The translations under genes and the position numbers were made by a program. DNA of 64,000 nucleotides, from contig NZ_SSBI01000002.1 of assembly GCF_004795015.1 (NCBI RefSeq), positions 1 through 64,000 on the forward strand, in the 5' to 3' direction. This DNA comes from Streptomyces sp. A1277. GTDB lineage: Bacteria; Actinomycetota; Actinomycetes; Streptomycetales; Streptomycetaceae. Shown here piece by piece: positions 53,661 through 62,437 of the stretch. The notes below the pieces were generated by a model that searched no databases, was not told the DNA's origin, and worked only from the letters and a program-made list of their open reading frames with translations. Numbering within the stretch: the stretch's first letter is position 1; each line of letters starts with the position of its first letter.

Positions 53661-54246
53661 GAACTCTCCAGCCGCCGCAACCCGCTACGTCAAGAGGGCC
53701 TACGTCTTTCATGGCACCGTAACGGTCACGGCGGTCCGCTCATGGCTCCGCCCGTGATCCGCCGGACAGTGCCTAACCGGGCGCGCACCTCCGAGGATCC
53801 GCCCATGACCACGACCACTGTTTCCATGCTGCCGGTGTCCTCCTCTGCTGGTGCGGAGCGGAGGCAGCAGCCGAGTTGTCCGCAGAGGTCGGCTCTGCAC
53901 CGTGCGTGAGCGCGGCTCGCCGTCGGCGGAGCCCTGCTCGGCCGCGTGCTGACGGACCCTCACGGCCGTTTGTCCGCCTCCCTGGTTTCCAGCGCAGTGA
54001 TCGTTGGACTTGGCGCCCGCCTGCTGGTCGCCCAGCGGAGAGCGGTGGTAGGTGCTGCTACGGAGTTGTTCTGGCGGGGCGGTGCACTTGACGGGCGTCG
54101 AATGTTCGAAGGTGCGCGGGTCGTGGCGGTCGATGATCCGACCGACGCGAATGCCGGCGACGGCGGAGAATGCCGCGACGGTCGCTCCGGTGGGCCAGCC
54201 GGTGGCGTTGGTGATCTGGGTGACGCACAGCGCGGGCAGCGCGGAG
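53661..54246. other. No recognised gene; possible decayed coding sequence
   Basis: Nearly 600 bases between an IS5 scrap and the arsO terminator. A minus-strand stretch (about 54235-54000) reads LCVTQITNATGWPTGATVAA, FSAVAGIRVGRIIDRHDPRT, which looks protein-like but has no plausible start and no family I recognise. The remainder is Arg/Pro-rich shadow. Confidence 0.4.
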
Positions 54247-54285
54247 CGGGGCCGTGGCCGGGTCCTCCTCCCGGTCACGGCCCCG
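54247..54285 (-). terminator. Strong GC hairpin downstream of arsO
   Basis: A 16-bp stem (outer arms CGGGGCCGTG and CACGGCCCCG, inner arms with one G-T pair) with a 7-base loop lies 26 bases past the arsO stop. There is no T-run, but strong hairpins without one are common terminators in Streptomyces. Confidence 0.5.
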
Positions 54286-54310
54286 CGCTCAGGGACCTTG
54301 AGGTCGGTCT

Positions 54311-55714
54311 CTAGCCGCAGCAACCGCCCGCCGGTGCTTCGTCCGCGGCTACGGGAGCGGCCGGTGCGCCGACACCGAGCTGAACCAGGGCGGGTTGCGG
54401 CGTCGCGCAGCAGCCTCCGGCGTCGGACGGGGCGGCGGCGGGGCCGTCAAAGAGCCCGGCACCGCCGCAGACCCCGGTTTCGGGGAGGGTGAGTTCGACG
54501 CGGTCGGCGGCTTCGAGGTCGCCGGCGATGGCGGCGGCGACGGAGCGGACCTGCTCGTAGCCGGTCATGGCGAGGAAGGTCGGGGCACGGCCGTAGGACT
54601 TCATGCCGACCAGGTAGACCCCGGGTTCCGGGTGGGAGAGCTCGCGGTGCCCGTGTGGGTAGACGGTGCCGCAGGAGTGCTGGTTGGGGTCGATCAGCGG
54701 GGCCAGTTCGGTCGGGGCCTGGAGGCGTTCGTCCAGGCCGAGGCGGAGTTCGTCGAGGAAACTGAGGTCGGGGCGGAAGCCGGTCAGCACGATGACTTCG
54801 TCGACCGGGTCCAGGCGGCGCCCGTCCTCGCCGACCAGTACGAGACGACCGTCCGTGTCGTGTTCGATCGCTTCGGTGCGGAATCCGGTGACCGCGTCGG
54901 CGTGGCCCTCGTCGACGGCGGCCTTGGCTGCCAGGCCCAGGGCGCCGCGCGCAGGGAGTTGGTCGGCGGCGCCGCCGCCGAAGGTGGAGCCGGAGATGCC
55001 CCGGCGCAGGATCCACACGCCCTTCGTGCCTGCGCCGTCGTCGGACGTGGCGAGGTCGGCGAGGTAGGCGAGGGCGGTGAAGGCGGAGGCGCCGGAGCCG
55101 ATCACGGCGATGCGGCGTCCTGCGTACCGGGCGCGCACGGCCGGGTCCTTGAGGTCGGGGATCCTGTAGGTGATCCGGTCGGCGGCCGCGTTCTCGCCGA
55201 GGGCGGGCAGACCGGAGGCTCCGGCCGGGCTCGGGGTGGTCCAGGTGCCGGAGGCGTCGATGACGGAGCGGGCGAAGATCCGCTCCTCGCAGCCGCCGGC
55301 GTGCGCGATGTGCACGACGAACGGCTGCTGGTCGCGATCGGCGTCCACGATCCGGTCGCGGCCGGTGCGGGAGACGCCGGTGACCCGGGCGCCGAGGCGG
55401 ACTCGGTCGCCGAGCACATCGGCGAGCGGCTGAAGGTACTGCTCGGCCCAGTCCCCGCCCGAGGGGTAGGTCGCCGGGTCGGGCCGGGTCCAGCCGGTGG
55501 GGGCCAGCAGCTTTTCGGCGGCCGGGTCGACGAGCTCATCCCAGGTGGAGAACAGGCGCACGTGCGCCCATTCCCGGACGGCGCCGGCGGCGAGGGGCCC
55601 GGCTTCCAGGACGAGCGGGACGAGGCCGCGCTCGGCGAGGTGGGCGGCGGCGGCGAGCCCGGCCGGGCCCGCGCCGATCACGACGACCGGCAGGCCCTCG
55701 GTGGTGGTGGTCAT
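54311..55714 (-). CDS. arsO: FAD-dependent monooxygenase of the arsenic cluster, ArsO-like
   Basis: A 467-residue flavoprotein with an FAD-binding GAGPAGLAAAAHLAERG (13-29) and an NADPH-type second Rossmann motif IAVIGSGASAFTALAYL (~205). Later parts are VDEVIVLTGFRPDLSFLDEL and GVYLVGMKSYGRAPTFLAMTGYEQVRS. The C-terminus has paired cysteines (GVCGG, GGCCATP, GGCCG), suited to binding As(III). Similar flavin monooxygenases (ArsO) occur in ars clusters of Streptomyces linear plasmids. It is transcribed divergently from an arsR with 105 bases between them. The name is by context; the substrate is not known from sequence. Confidence 0.7.
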   Translation of the reverse strand: MTTTTEGLPVVVIGAGPAGLAAAAHLAERGLVPLVLEAGPLAAGAVREWAHVRLFSTWDELVDPAAEKLLAPTGWTRPDPATYPSGGDWAEQYLQPLADVLGDRVRLGARVTGVSRTGRDRIVDADRDQQPFVVHIAHAGGCEERIFARSVIDASGTWTTPSPAGASGLPALGENAAADRITYRIPDLKDPAVRARYAGRRIAVIGSGASAFTALAYLADLATSDDGAGTKGVWILRRGISGSTFGGGAADQLPARGALGLAAKAAVDEGHADAVTGFRTEAIEHDTDGRLVLVGEDGRRLDPVDEVIVLTGFRPDLSFLDELRLGLDERLQAPTELAPLIDPNQHSCGTVYPHGHRELSHPEPGVYLVGMKSYGRAPTFLAMTGYEQVRSVAAAIAGDLEAADRVELTLPETGVCGGAGLFDGPAAAPSDAGGCCATPQPALVQLGVGAPAAPVAADEAPAGGCCG

Positions 55715-55767
55715 GGCGGTGATGCCCTCCAGGAAGAGGCGGCAGGTCCGGGCCGCTGTTTCGATTG

Positions 55768-55819
55768 CTGTCTATGTCCGGACCTTGCCATCAGTATCGA
55801 GGACTGTCAATATAGACAG
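55768..55819. promoter_or_regulatory. Divergent arsO-arsR control region with 8-bp inverted repeat
   Basis: CTGTCTAT (55768-55775) and ATAGACAG (55812-55819) form an exact inverted repeat 36 bases apart. The right arm touches the arsR start codon and lies next to TGTCAATATAGACA. The region is AT-richer than its surroundings. These are likely ArsR binding sites controlling both divergent genes. Confidence 0.55.
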
Positions 55820-56200
55820 ATGCCGAAGTCTGAGGTCGTTGAGCTGCCGGTCCTGAACCCGGAAGCGGTCGCGCCGTGCTGCCCGCCCATAACCGCCGGG
55901 GAGCTGTCCGTGCCGGACGCGGAACGGATGGCCGCGATGTTCAAGGCGCTCTCCGACCCGGTGCGGCTGCGCCTGTTCTCCAAGATCGCCTCGCATCCGG
56001 GAGGAGAGGCGTGCGTGTGCGACATCCAGGACGTCGGCGTCTCCCAGCCGACCGTCTCCCACCACCTGAAGAAGCTCCGCGAGGCCGGGCTCCTGACCTC
56101 GGAGCGGCGCGGGACCTGGGTCTACTACCAGGTCGCACCCTCCGTCGTGGCTGCCATGTCCGCCATGCTCGACCTCCGCGCGACTTCCGTCGACAGCTGA
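55820..56200 (+). CDS. arsR: ArsR-family arsenic-responsive repressor
   Basis: A 126-residue winged-helix protein: MFKALSDPVRLRLFSKIASH (N-terminal helices), CVCDIQDVGVSQPTVSHHLK (recognition helix), KLREAGLLTSERRGTWVYYQV (wing). The ACVCDI pair in the helix before the recognition helix is the classic As(III)/Sb(III) site, with a further CC at the N-terminus (APCCPP). It represses its operon until arsenite binds. ATG 55820 is preceded immediately by an operator half-site; upstream in-frame sequence is antisense to arsO. Confidence 0.88.
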   Translation: MPKSEVVELPVLNPEAVAPCCPPITAGELSVPDAERMAAMFKALSDPVRLRLFSKIASHPGGEACVCDIQDVGVSQPTVSHHLKKLREAGLLTSERRGTWVYYQVAPSVVAAMSAMLDLRATSVDS

Positions 56201-56853
56201 GCTCGGGCCGGGCCGCCCGGCTGCAGCAGGCGGCGCCGGGCGGGCAGCAGACCGCTACGTACGCCTGGAGCGCCGAGAGCCGCTCAGCCATGGCTGCGCC
56301 GTCGGCACGGTAGAACACCTGCCGGCCGTGAGGGCTTTGGCCGCATTCCTCTGGAGCCGTGAACGCTCGCCGACGTCGTCCTTGGGCCGCACCGTGCGGC
56401 GCTTGCTCCGCAGGTCCGCGCCGTGGCCTCCGGACAGGAGAAGCCGGGCTGCCTGCTCGCGTCGGCCGGGCCCCTTGACCGCGTAGGTGGGCCCGGAGTC
56501 GAAGTCCGGCAGCCCCATGTGGACGACGCTGCCCGGTGAATGGCCAGCTCCGCTGCGACACCCGGCTCTACACCGGGCGGCAGCGGAAGCGCCGGAGGGA
56601 TCCGGAGGTATACGGCGCACATGCGGCCCGGCCGGGGTGTCGACGATGAGGGTGAGTTCCGTGGGGTGGTCGTCATCAACGAAGCGCCGCAGTCCGGGCA
56701 CGGGAGCCCGCTGGTGCAGCGTTCATGTTGGATGCGCGCTTCCCGCACGGATCAACTGATCTGCTGGTTTATGCCACGCAGGGGCTGTCGCCCGGCCGGT
56801 CCCAGGGCGCGGGCGAATGCCTGGGGCCGGCCGACGCGGCAAATCCCCTCCCT
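56201..56853. other. Spacer in the arsenic island, no supported gene
   Basis: About 650 bases between convergent arsR and acr3. Minus-strand frames give fragments that look partly protein-like (VDDDHPTELTLIVDTPAG near 56650; MGLPDFDSGPTYAVKGPG near 56510) but with stops and frame changes. It probably contains a decayed gene of unknown type. Confidence 0.4.
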
Positions 56854-57975
56854 TCAGTGGTCCCTGCCGGGAGTCTCCACCGCCCCGGGCTCGAACCTCT
56901 TGCGCCAGGCGAGCGCGACGTACACGAGGCCGATCAGGACCGGCACCTCGATCAGCGGCCCGACAACACCCGAGAGCGCCTGCCCGGAGGTGACGCCGAA
57001 CGTCGCGACGGCGACGGCGATGGCCAGCTCGAAGTTGTTGCCCGCCGCTGTGAACGCGAGGGTCGTAGTGCGGTCGTACGCGAGGCCCAGGCCCTTTCCG
57101 AGGAGGAAGGCCCCGAAGAACATGACCGCGAAGTACACCAGCAGCGGCAGCGCGATCCGTACGACGTCCAGAGGCTGCGAGGTGATCGTCTTCCCCTGCA
57201 GGGCGAAGAGGATGACGATCGTGAAGAGCAGCCCGTACAGCGCCCAGGGGCCGATCTTCGGCAGGAACTTCGCTTCGTAGTTCCCACGGCCCATCGTCCG
57301 CTCGCCGATGCGGCGGGTCAGGAATCCGGCCAACAGTGGGATACCGAGGAAAATGACTACGTTCAGCGCGATGTGCCACACGGACACGTCCAGGCCCTGG
57401 CCGTCGCCGAGGTTCATCCAGCGCGGCAGCAGGTCCAGGTAGAACCAGCCCAGCAGGCCGAAGGCGATGACCTGGAACATGGAGTTGAGGGCGACGAGGA
57501 CGGCTGCGGCCTCGCGATCGCCGCAGGCGAGGTCGTTCCAGATGATGACCATGGCGATGCAGCGGGCGAGGCCCACGATGATCAGGCCGCTGCGGTACTC
57601 AGGCAGGTCCGGCAGGAAGATCCAGGCCAGAGCGAACATCACTGCGGGGCCGACGACCCAGTTGATGACCAGCGAGGACACCATCAGTTTGCGGTCGCCG
57701 GCCACGCGGCCGAGCCGGTCGTAGCGGACCTTGGCCAGGACCGGATACATCATGACCAGCAGGCCGAGTGCGATCGGCAGGGAGATCCCGCCGATCTCGA
57801 TCTTCGCGAGCGCGCCGTTCATCCCCGGAACGAGGCGGCCCAACGCCAGACCTACGGCCATCGCCAGCAGGATCCACACCGCAAGATAGCGATCGAGGGT
57901 GGAGAGCCTCTTGACGATCGAGTTGTCACCGCCGGCCTGAAGGGCCCGGGTAGTGGTGGATTCGGTGGAAGTCAC
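56854..57975 (-). CDS. acr3: Arsenite efflux permease Acr3 family
   Basis: A 373-residue protein with ten hydrophobic segments, the normal Acr3 size. Typical pieces are GLIIVGLARCIAMVIIWNDL (the conserved Cys in helix 4), ACGDREAAAVLVALNSMFQ, and FTAAGNNFELAIAVAVATFG near the end. It exports arsenite (and possibly antimonite) using the proton gradient. GTG 57975 overlaps the stop of the second arsR by four bases, giving a coupled arsR-acr3 operon. No arsC reductase gene lies within the visible cluster. Confidence 0.88.
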   Translation of the reverse strand: MTSTESTTTRALQAGGDNSIVKRLSTLDRYLAVWILLAMAVGLALGRLVPGMNGALAKIEIGGISLPIALGLLVMMYPVLAKVRYDRLGRVAGDRKLMVSSLVINWVVGPAVMFALAWIFLPDLPEYRSGLIIVGLARCIAMVIIWNDLACGDREAAAVLVALNSMFQVIAFGLLGWFYLDLLPRWMNLGDGQGLDVSVWHIALNVVIFLGIPLLAGFLTRRIGERTMGRGNYEAKFLPKIGPWALYGLLFTIVILFALQGKTITSQPLDVVRIALPLLVYFAVMFFGAFLLGKGLGLAYDRTTTLAFTAAGNNFELAIAVAVATFGVTSGQALSGVVGPLIEVPVLIGLVYVALAWRKRFEPGAVETPGRDH

Positions 57976-58280
57976 GGGCAGGCCCTCTTGTTCTCGCCGG
58001 CGGTTCGGGCCGAGTCGGCCAGCGCGGCGAACTGCTCGGACAGGCCGGCCAGGACCTCCGAGCGCAGCTTGTAGTAGGTGAAGCGGCCGCACGGCTCGGT
58101 ATCCACGACCCCGGCCTCGCGCAGCACCTTCAAATGGTTGGACAGGTTGGTCTGCCTGGCTCCCGTCTCCTCGACCAGGTGCGTCGTGCACAGCGTCTCG
58201 CGCGCCAGCAAGGTCACGATCTTCAGGCGGAGCGGATCTCCCAGCGCCCGGACCACATGAGCATCAACTGAAGTCAGCAT
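57972..58280 (-). CDS. arsR: Second ArsR-family repressor, different Cys pattern
   Basis: A 102-residue winged-helix repressor: ALGDPLRLKIVTLLARETLC, TTHLVEETGARQTNLSNHLK, VLREAGVVDTEPCGRFTYYK. The metal-site cysteines differ from the first ArsR: one after RETL, one in the wing (EPCGRF) and one near the C-terminus (KRACP), as in the actinobacterial CmtR/ArsR-like type. It is first in the operon with acr3, overlapping it by four bases. It probably senses As(III) or another soft metal and controls the exporter. Confidence 0.8.
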   Translation of the reverse strand: MLTSVDAHVVRALGDPLRLKIVTLLARETLCTTHLVEETGARQTNLSNHLKVLREAGVVDTEPCGRFTYYKLRSEVLAGLSEQFAALADSARTAGENKRACP

Positions 58281-58306
58281 CCACCGACACTCTCACATCA
58301 CTACCT

Positions 58307-58318
58307 ACTGACATCAGT
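58307..58318. promoter_or_regulatory. Candidate operator upstream of arsR-acr3
   Basis: ACTGACATCAGT is a 5+5 perfect inverted repeat with a 2-base centre, 26 bases upstream of the second arsR start. A related CATCACTAC lies beside it. It is a plausible ArsR site. Confidence 0.4.
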
Positions 58319-58612
58319 GAGGGCTGAAGTCACGGCGGCCGGGGCCCCACCCCGCAACCGGGGAGAGCGACCACCGCGGTCGGCCAACCGGCCATCGGAC
58401 CCCCAGGCCGCCCACTCCACTGCAACAACCCCCGACTGGGGTGGGCGGCGGTCGGACGCGGTGCTTGATCGGTCCGTCAGGGAGCGGCGATGGGCCGCCC
58501 CGTGCCACCAGGGTGATCCGGCAGATTCGGGGTGGGCGTCCGAAGGCACCTCATACGCCTTCGGACGCCCACCATTCCGGCGCCCTCGCGGAGCGGGGCC
58601 AGCAGGGTCCGC
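58319..58612. other. Intergenic region between ars operon and SnoaL remnant
   Basis: No gene seen. It contains the promoter side of arsR-acr3 on the left and a strong hairpin (58531-58573) on the right. Confidence 0.4.
58531..58573. terminator. 17-bp perfect hairpin
   Basis: GGTGGGCGTCCGAAGGC (58531-58547) and its exact complement (58557-58573) enclose a 9-base loop. It lies 63 bases beyond the stop of the SnoaL-like remnant on the minus strand, so it probably ends the oxidoreductase/SnoaL transcript. No T-run. Confidence 0.5.
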
Positions 58613-58923
58613 CTACCGGCCGCCTGCTGGTGGAGTCATACGACCAGCGCGTGAACCGACCAGCTGAACGACATGTCGGTGTGGGCGGCGGGGTTGGCCG
58701 GGCGAAGGTAGACGGTGACGCACCCTTCCGGTCCGGGTTGTGTGCCCGTCACGGATGAAGTCGAGCACCGCCGCGCGTCCGGCGACCGGACCGAGCACTC
58801 TCTGTCCGGGCATCGTGAAGATCCAGGTGGTGTCTTGGTCAGGATCGCTTCCAGCTCGGACACATTGAGCTCGTCCAGGGCGTGGGCGTAGTTCGCCACC
58901 GCCTGCTGGAGTTCGGCGATCAC
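58613..58923 (-). pseudogene. SnoaL/NTF2-like protein, frameshifted
   Basis: The start MIAELQQAVANYAHALDELN VSELEAILT is the N-terminal helix pair of SnoaL-like small-domain enzymes. The next part, MPGQRVLGPVAGRAAVLDF IRDG, is in another frame, and the last strand (GCVTVYLRPANPAAHTDMSF) is back in the first. At least two indels separate it from an intact ~130-residue protein. Its start overlaps the oxidoreductase stop by four bases, so it was the second gene of that operon. Confidence 0.65.
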
Positions 58924-59918
58924 GAGACCACCGTCAGCACGAGCTTGCCTTGGAGGTGGCCCTGCGTGGCTCGCGTGTGTGCGCTGCCCGCCTCGGGCAG
59001 CGGGTAGGTGCTGTCCACCCCGACCTGCAGCTTGCCCTCGCCGAACAGGCGCCCGATCTCGGCGAGCTGGGGGCCGTTGGAACGCACCTGAATGTTCGAG
59101 ACTGTGATGCCCAGACGCGCCGTCTCTTCCGGGTCGTACTGGGCGAAGAACACCGGAAGCATGGTGCCGCCGCGCTTGAGCACGGTCAGGAAGCGTGAGC
59201 TGTCCGGGCCACCGACGGTGTCGATAACCAGGTCGACGCCGCTGACCACATCTGTGGCTTGCGTCGTGGTGTAGTCGATGAACTCATCGGCGCCTAGCTT
59301 GCGCAGGAACTGCTCGTGCCGGCCCGAGGCTACCGCGATGACGTGTGCACCCTTCCATTTCGCCAGCTGCACCGCGAAGTGTCCCACTCCACCCGCGGCG
59401 CCATTGACCAGCACGGTCATTCCTGGCGTGATCGGCACCGGCTGGTGCACCTGGCCGGTGAAAGGAGACGGCACGTCGTGGCCGAGATCAACCAGGTACT
59501 GCCAGGCCGTGAGCACGGCCATCGGCGCCCCAGCCGCCTGCACGTGGTCAATCACGGCCGGCTTGTGCGCCAGGTCCGAAGCCGGCGCGGCCACGTACTC
59601 GGCGTACGTCCGGCCGTCGAATCCGGGGAACCGCAGCATGCCGAAGACCTCGTCACCGACTGCGAACCCCGACACGTCCGGGGCGACCGCCTGGACCACG
59701 CCCGACATGTCCGTTCCGGGGATCAGGGGGAACTCCAGCGCCGGCCTCATCTCGGCCGGCATGACCTTCATCCCCTCACGCAGGTACCAGTCCGGCGGGT
59801 TGATGCCCGCCGCGTGGACCCGGACGAGCACCTCGCCCGGGCCGATCTCGGGAGCCGGCACCTCGTCGTACTGCAGAACTTCCGGCCCGCCTGCTTCGTG
59901 GAACTGGATCGCCTTCAT
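58920..59918 (-). CDS. Zinc-independent quinone oxidoreductase-type MDR enzyme
   Basis: A 332-residue medium-chain dehydrogenase/reductase: MKAIQFHEAGGPEVLQYDEV, HAAGINPPDWYLREGM, PGTDMSGVV, and the NADP-binding VLVNGAAGGVGHFAVQLAK (~170-188). No structural-zinc cysteines are present, as in quinone oxidoreductases. It probably reduces quinones or activated alkenes with NADPH. It is divergent from a LysR-type regulator that likely controls it, and coupled to a decayed SnoaL-like gene. The ATG is supported by ACAGGTG in front. Confidence 0.82.
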   Translation of the reverse strand: MKAIQFHEAGGPEVLQYDEVPAPEIGPGEVLVRVHAAGINPPDWYLREGMKVMPAEMRPALEFPLIPGTDMSGVVQAVAPDVSGFAVGDEVFGMLRFPGFDGRTYAEYVAAPASDLAHKPAVIDHVQAAGAPMAVLTAWQYLVDLGHDVPSPFTGQVHQPVPITPGMTVLVNGAAGGVGHFAVQLAKWKGAHVIAVASGRHEQFLRKLGADEFIDYTTTQATDVVSGVDLVIDTVGGPDSSRFLTVLKRGGTMLPVFFAQYDPEETARLGITVSNIQVRSNGPQLAEIGRLFGEGKLQVGVDSTYPLPEAGSAHTRATQGHLQGKLVLTVVS

Positions 59919-59930
59919 CGCACCTGTCGC

Positions 59931-59943
59931 TTTCCCGGGGAAA
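59931..59943. promoter_or_regulatory. Palindrome in the oxidoreductase-lysR intergenic region
   Basis: TTTCCCGGGGAAA (6+6 arms, one central base) lies 12 bases upstream of the oxidoreductase start in the 123-base divergent region. It may be the site of the adjacent LysR-type protein or of another repressor; it is shorter than a typical LysR box. Confidence 0.35.
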
Positions 59944-60041
59944 CGTTGCTCCCTCAGTCAAGGCCCAGGAGGGCATGGCCGTCCAAGACCGGTTCGGAAA
60001 CCCGATCATTCCGAAACGGCATGACGGCGTACGCTGGAAAA

Positions 60042-60917
60042 GTGAACGACCTCGGACAGGACCTGGAACTGCGGCTGGTGCGCTACTTCACCGTGGTGGC
60101 GGAGCACCAGCACTTCGGCCGGGCCGCCGCCGACTTGCACGTGGCCCAGCCGGCGCTGAGCCGCCAGATCCAACGGCTTGAGAATCATCTCGGCGCACGC
60201 CTGCTGGACCGCACACCCCAGGGCACCCGGCTCACGTCGGCAGGACAGACGTTCCTCCCCCAGGCCCAAGCTCTGCTGCAGGTCGCCCGCCAGGCCCAGC
60301 AGGCCGTGCGTGAACAAGCCCAGGCCGAACGAATCGCCATCGGCTACGTCGAAGACCTGGTGATCACCGACGCCGTACAGGAGCTGCGCCGCCGTTACCC
60401 CGACGCCGAGATCACCACCCAGCATCTGAGCTGCCACAACGTCAGGGCCCTGTCCGACAAGCGCGTCGACGCCCTGATCGCGCGGGCCCCGCTGCCGCTC
60501 GCCACCGACGATGTGTCCACCACGCCGCTGTATGAGGAGCCCCGGATGCTCGTTGTCCCGCGCGGCCATCCCCTGGCGGACCGCGCGTCGGTGACCGCAG
60601 AAGAACTGGCCGGCGAGGAAGCGGCTCCGTGCGCGTTCGAGACCGCGGACTGGACGTCCTACCGGATCCTCGGGGCCGGTGTGCCGCCGATCGAGAGCTA
60701 CGAGGACAAGCTCGAACTCGTCGCGAGTGGCAGGGCGATCGCCGTGCTACCGGTCGGCGATCGGCGTAGCTCACTGCGTCCCAACCTCGTCACCGTCCCG
60801 ATCGAGGGCGCTCCTCCCAGCCGGGTCGTCCTGGTCAGCCGCAAGGGCGACCCGAATCCGATGATCAGGAATCTCCGGCTAGCGGCTAAGACCGTCCTGA
60901 CCGCCCCGGCAGCCTGA
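60042..60917 (+). CDS. LysR-family transcriptional regulator
   Basis: A 291-residue regulator with an N-terminal helix-turn-helix: LVRYFTVVAEHQHFGRAAAD, LHVAQPALSRQIQRLENHLG, ARLLDRTPQGTRLTSAGQTF. The C-terminal effector domain contains RIAIGYVEDLVITDAVQELR and LVASGRAIAVLPVGDRRSS. It is divergent from the quinone oxidoreductase gene and probably controls it in response to an unknown ligand. GTG 60042 places the HTH at the usual distance; an in-frame ATG at 60021 is an alternative. Confidence 0.85.
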   Translation: MNDLGQDLELRLVRYFTVVAEHQHFGRAAADLHVAQPALSRQIQRLENHLGARLLDRTPQGTRLTSAGQTFLPQAQALLQVARQAQQAVREQAQAERIAIGYVEDLVITDAVQELRRRYPDAEITTQHLSCHNVRALSDKRVDALIARAPLPLATDDVSTTPLYEEPRMLVVPRGHPLADRASVTAEELAGEEAAPCAFETADWTSYRILGAGVPPIESYEDKLELVASGRAIAVLPVGDRRSSLRPNLVTVPIEGAPPSRVVLVSRKGDPNPMIRNLRLAAKTVLTAPAA

Positions 60918-61389
60918 CCGGGGAGTCGGCGGCCGGTTGATGTGGTGGTGGGTGACCCGGACTCGGGGTTGCCACGATGCCCCCAGGCTCGAACTCGATG
61001 AGCGAGACAAAAAAAGGGGGCGGTCAGGCGTGGTCGTCGCTATGGCGGCGTCCGGTCCGGAAGCCGGAGGCGAACCGGCCGCAGCGGGACGGTCACGGCA
61101 CTCGCGCATTGGGCTTTGGTTGGGGGAGAACGAGTCGGATGAGTATGTTGCACGCCGCACGGGCGGACCGCCCTGCCACCGCCGGGCCTGCGCTGATGGC
61201 GACACGTCCGGCCATGCTGCCGCGAGACGTGCCGGATTTCGTGGCGCGCGCTCGAGCCCGCCCGGCTCCGGGCTCTCGTTGTGCGGCGAACCGGGGGCAT
61301 GCACAAGTCCCGGCAGTAGAGCGGAGGCACGCCTCCGGTGCACCCGGTGGTCATGGCCACCGGATGCACCGGGGTACTGGGGTGCAGCA
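60918..61389. other. No gene recognised between lysR and the NB-ARC remnant
   Basis: About 470 bases with only GC-driven frames on both strands. An A-run AAAAAAA near 61010 stands out. No IS ends or protein-like stretches are visible. Confidence 0.4.
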
Positions 61390-61960
61390 AGACGGCGCCG
61401 GCGGTCCAGTGGGTCGAGAAGTGCCTTGGGCCCTTTCCGGACGGCGCCTCCTTCCTTGAGATGCGCGGCCCCTCGAGGACCGGCCGCTGGCCGTTGAGGA
61501 CTCGGTGACGCGCCTGCTGGATGCCTGAGGCGTCGAAGAAACCCGGACGTACTGGCTGGACAGCGACGAACGGCTGGCCCTCTGCCACGCCACCGTGGCA
61601 CGCCGACGCTGAGTAGTGATCCTGGACGATGCGTGCGACGAAACGCAGATCAGGCTGTTGCTTCCAGTGGAGAGGCGAAGGCTGATCGTGGCGGCCAGCC
61701 GTCGTCACCTGGCCGGACCGGCCGATGTGCGGCACGTGGAGCTCGGGATGTGCAGCGGAGGGGAGTCCACCGCCTTGTTGCGTGTCATGGTCGACGACGG
61801 CCGGGCCGACGACGATCCGGACGCCGCCGACTCGGTGTCGGCGCTCTGCGGGCACCTGCCACTGGCGATGCGGACCGCCGCCAGCTGTGCCGCGTCCCGT
61901 TCCAACTGGAGCGTGCGGCGCGGCTGGAACCCGCGCCGCGTGCGGTGGCGCCCATCTCGG
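61390..61960 (+). pseudogene. AfsR-like NB-ARC regulator remnant
   Basis: On the plus strand, pieces of an NB-ARC domain can be read in order: VEKCLGPFPDGASFLEMRGP, then PLAVEDSVTRLLDA (stop), YWLDSDERLALCHATVARRR (stop), VVILDDACDETQIRLLLPV (Walker B region), RLIVAASRRHLAGPADVRH, DSVSALCGHLPLAMRTAA. This is the pattern of AfsR/SARP-type regulators. In-frame stops, a frame change and missing P-loop and ends show it is dead. Confidence 0.6.
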
Positions 61961-62144
61961 TGAGCTCGTTGTAGTTCGTAGGAGGCTGCCTCCAGGCCAC
62001 TTGAGGGTGAGGTGGCCCAGGGCCTCCACTGTGCTGGTGAAGCCGCCGGTTGCGACGAGACTTGTGCTGTGCTTGCCGGACAAGGCGGCTCCGACGGATG
62101 ACAAGCGGGCACGCGCGAGGTACGAGTCGGCCCGGCGCGGGGGC

Positions 62145-62315
62145 TCAGCGCCTGCTGCGGGCCCAGCCGCTGCCTATTCCGGCCACGTGCAGGGCCAGAG
62201 CGGTCAGCCCCAGCAGCATCACGTTCGTCGAAGAGAACACGTCGTTGGTGCTGAGGTCTGCGGCATTGATCAAAAACGAAATGAAGAACAGTACCGCCGC
62301 GACTATGCCGAGCAT
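62145..62315 (-). CDS. Small membrane protein
   Basis: A 56-residue protein with two membrane segments (MLGIVAAVLFFISFLINAAD and VMLLGLTALALHVAGIG) and a basic end SGWARSRR. Similar short proteins are widespread in Streptomyces without known function. ATG 62315 has AAAGAGG upstream; the longer open frame above it is not protein-like. Confidence 0.7.
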   Translation of the reverse strand: MLGIVAAVLFFISFLINAADLSTNDVFSSTNVMLLGLTALALHVAGIGSGWARSRR

Positions 62316-62437
62316 GATGAACCTCTTTCGTAGGAAGTGAAGCCCGTGTACCCGGCCCTCGCCGCCGCAGACATGGGCTTCGCCTCCGAAGCCGCGCGCC
62401 CCACCCGCCAGCGGCCTGGCCTTCCCCGGCGGGGGCC

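Noticed and set aside
54395..56200. A 601-codon plus-strand frame across arsO and arsR
   Set aside because: Only the last 126 codons (arsR) are protein-like; the rest is antisense to arsO.
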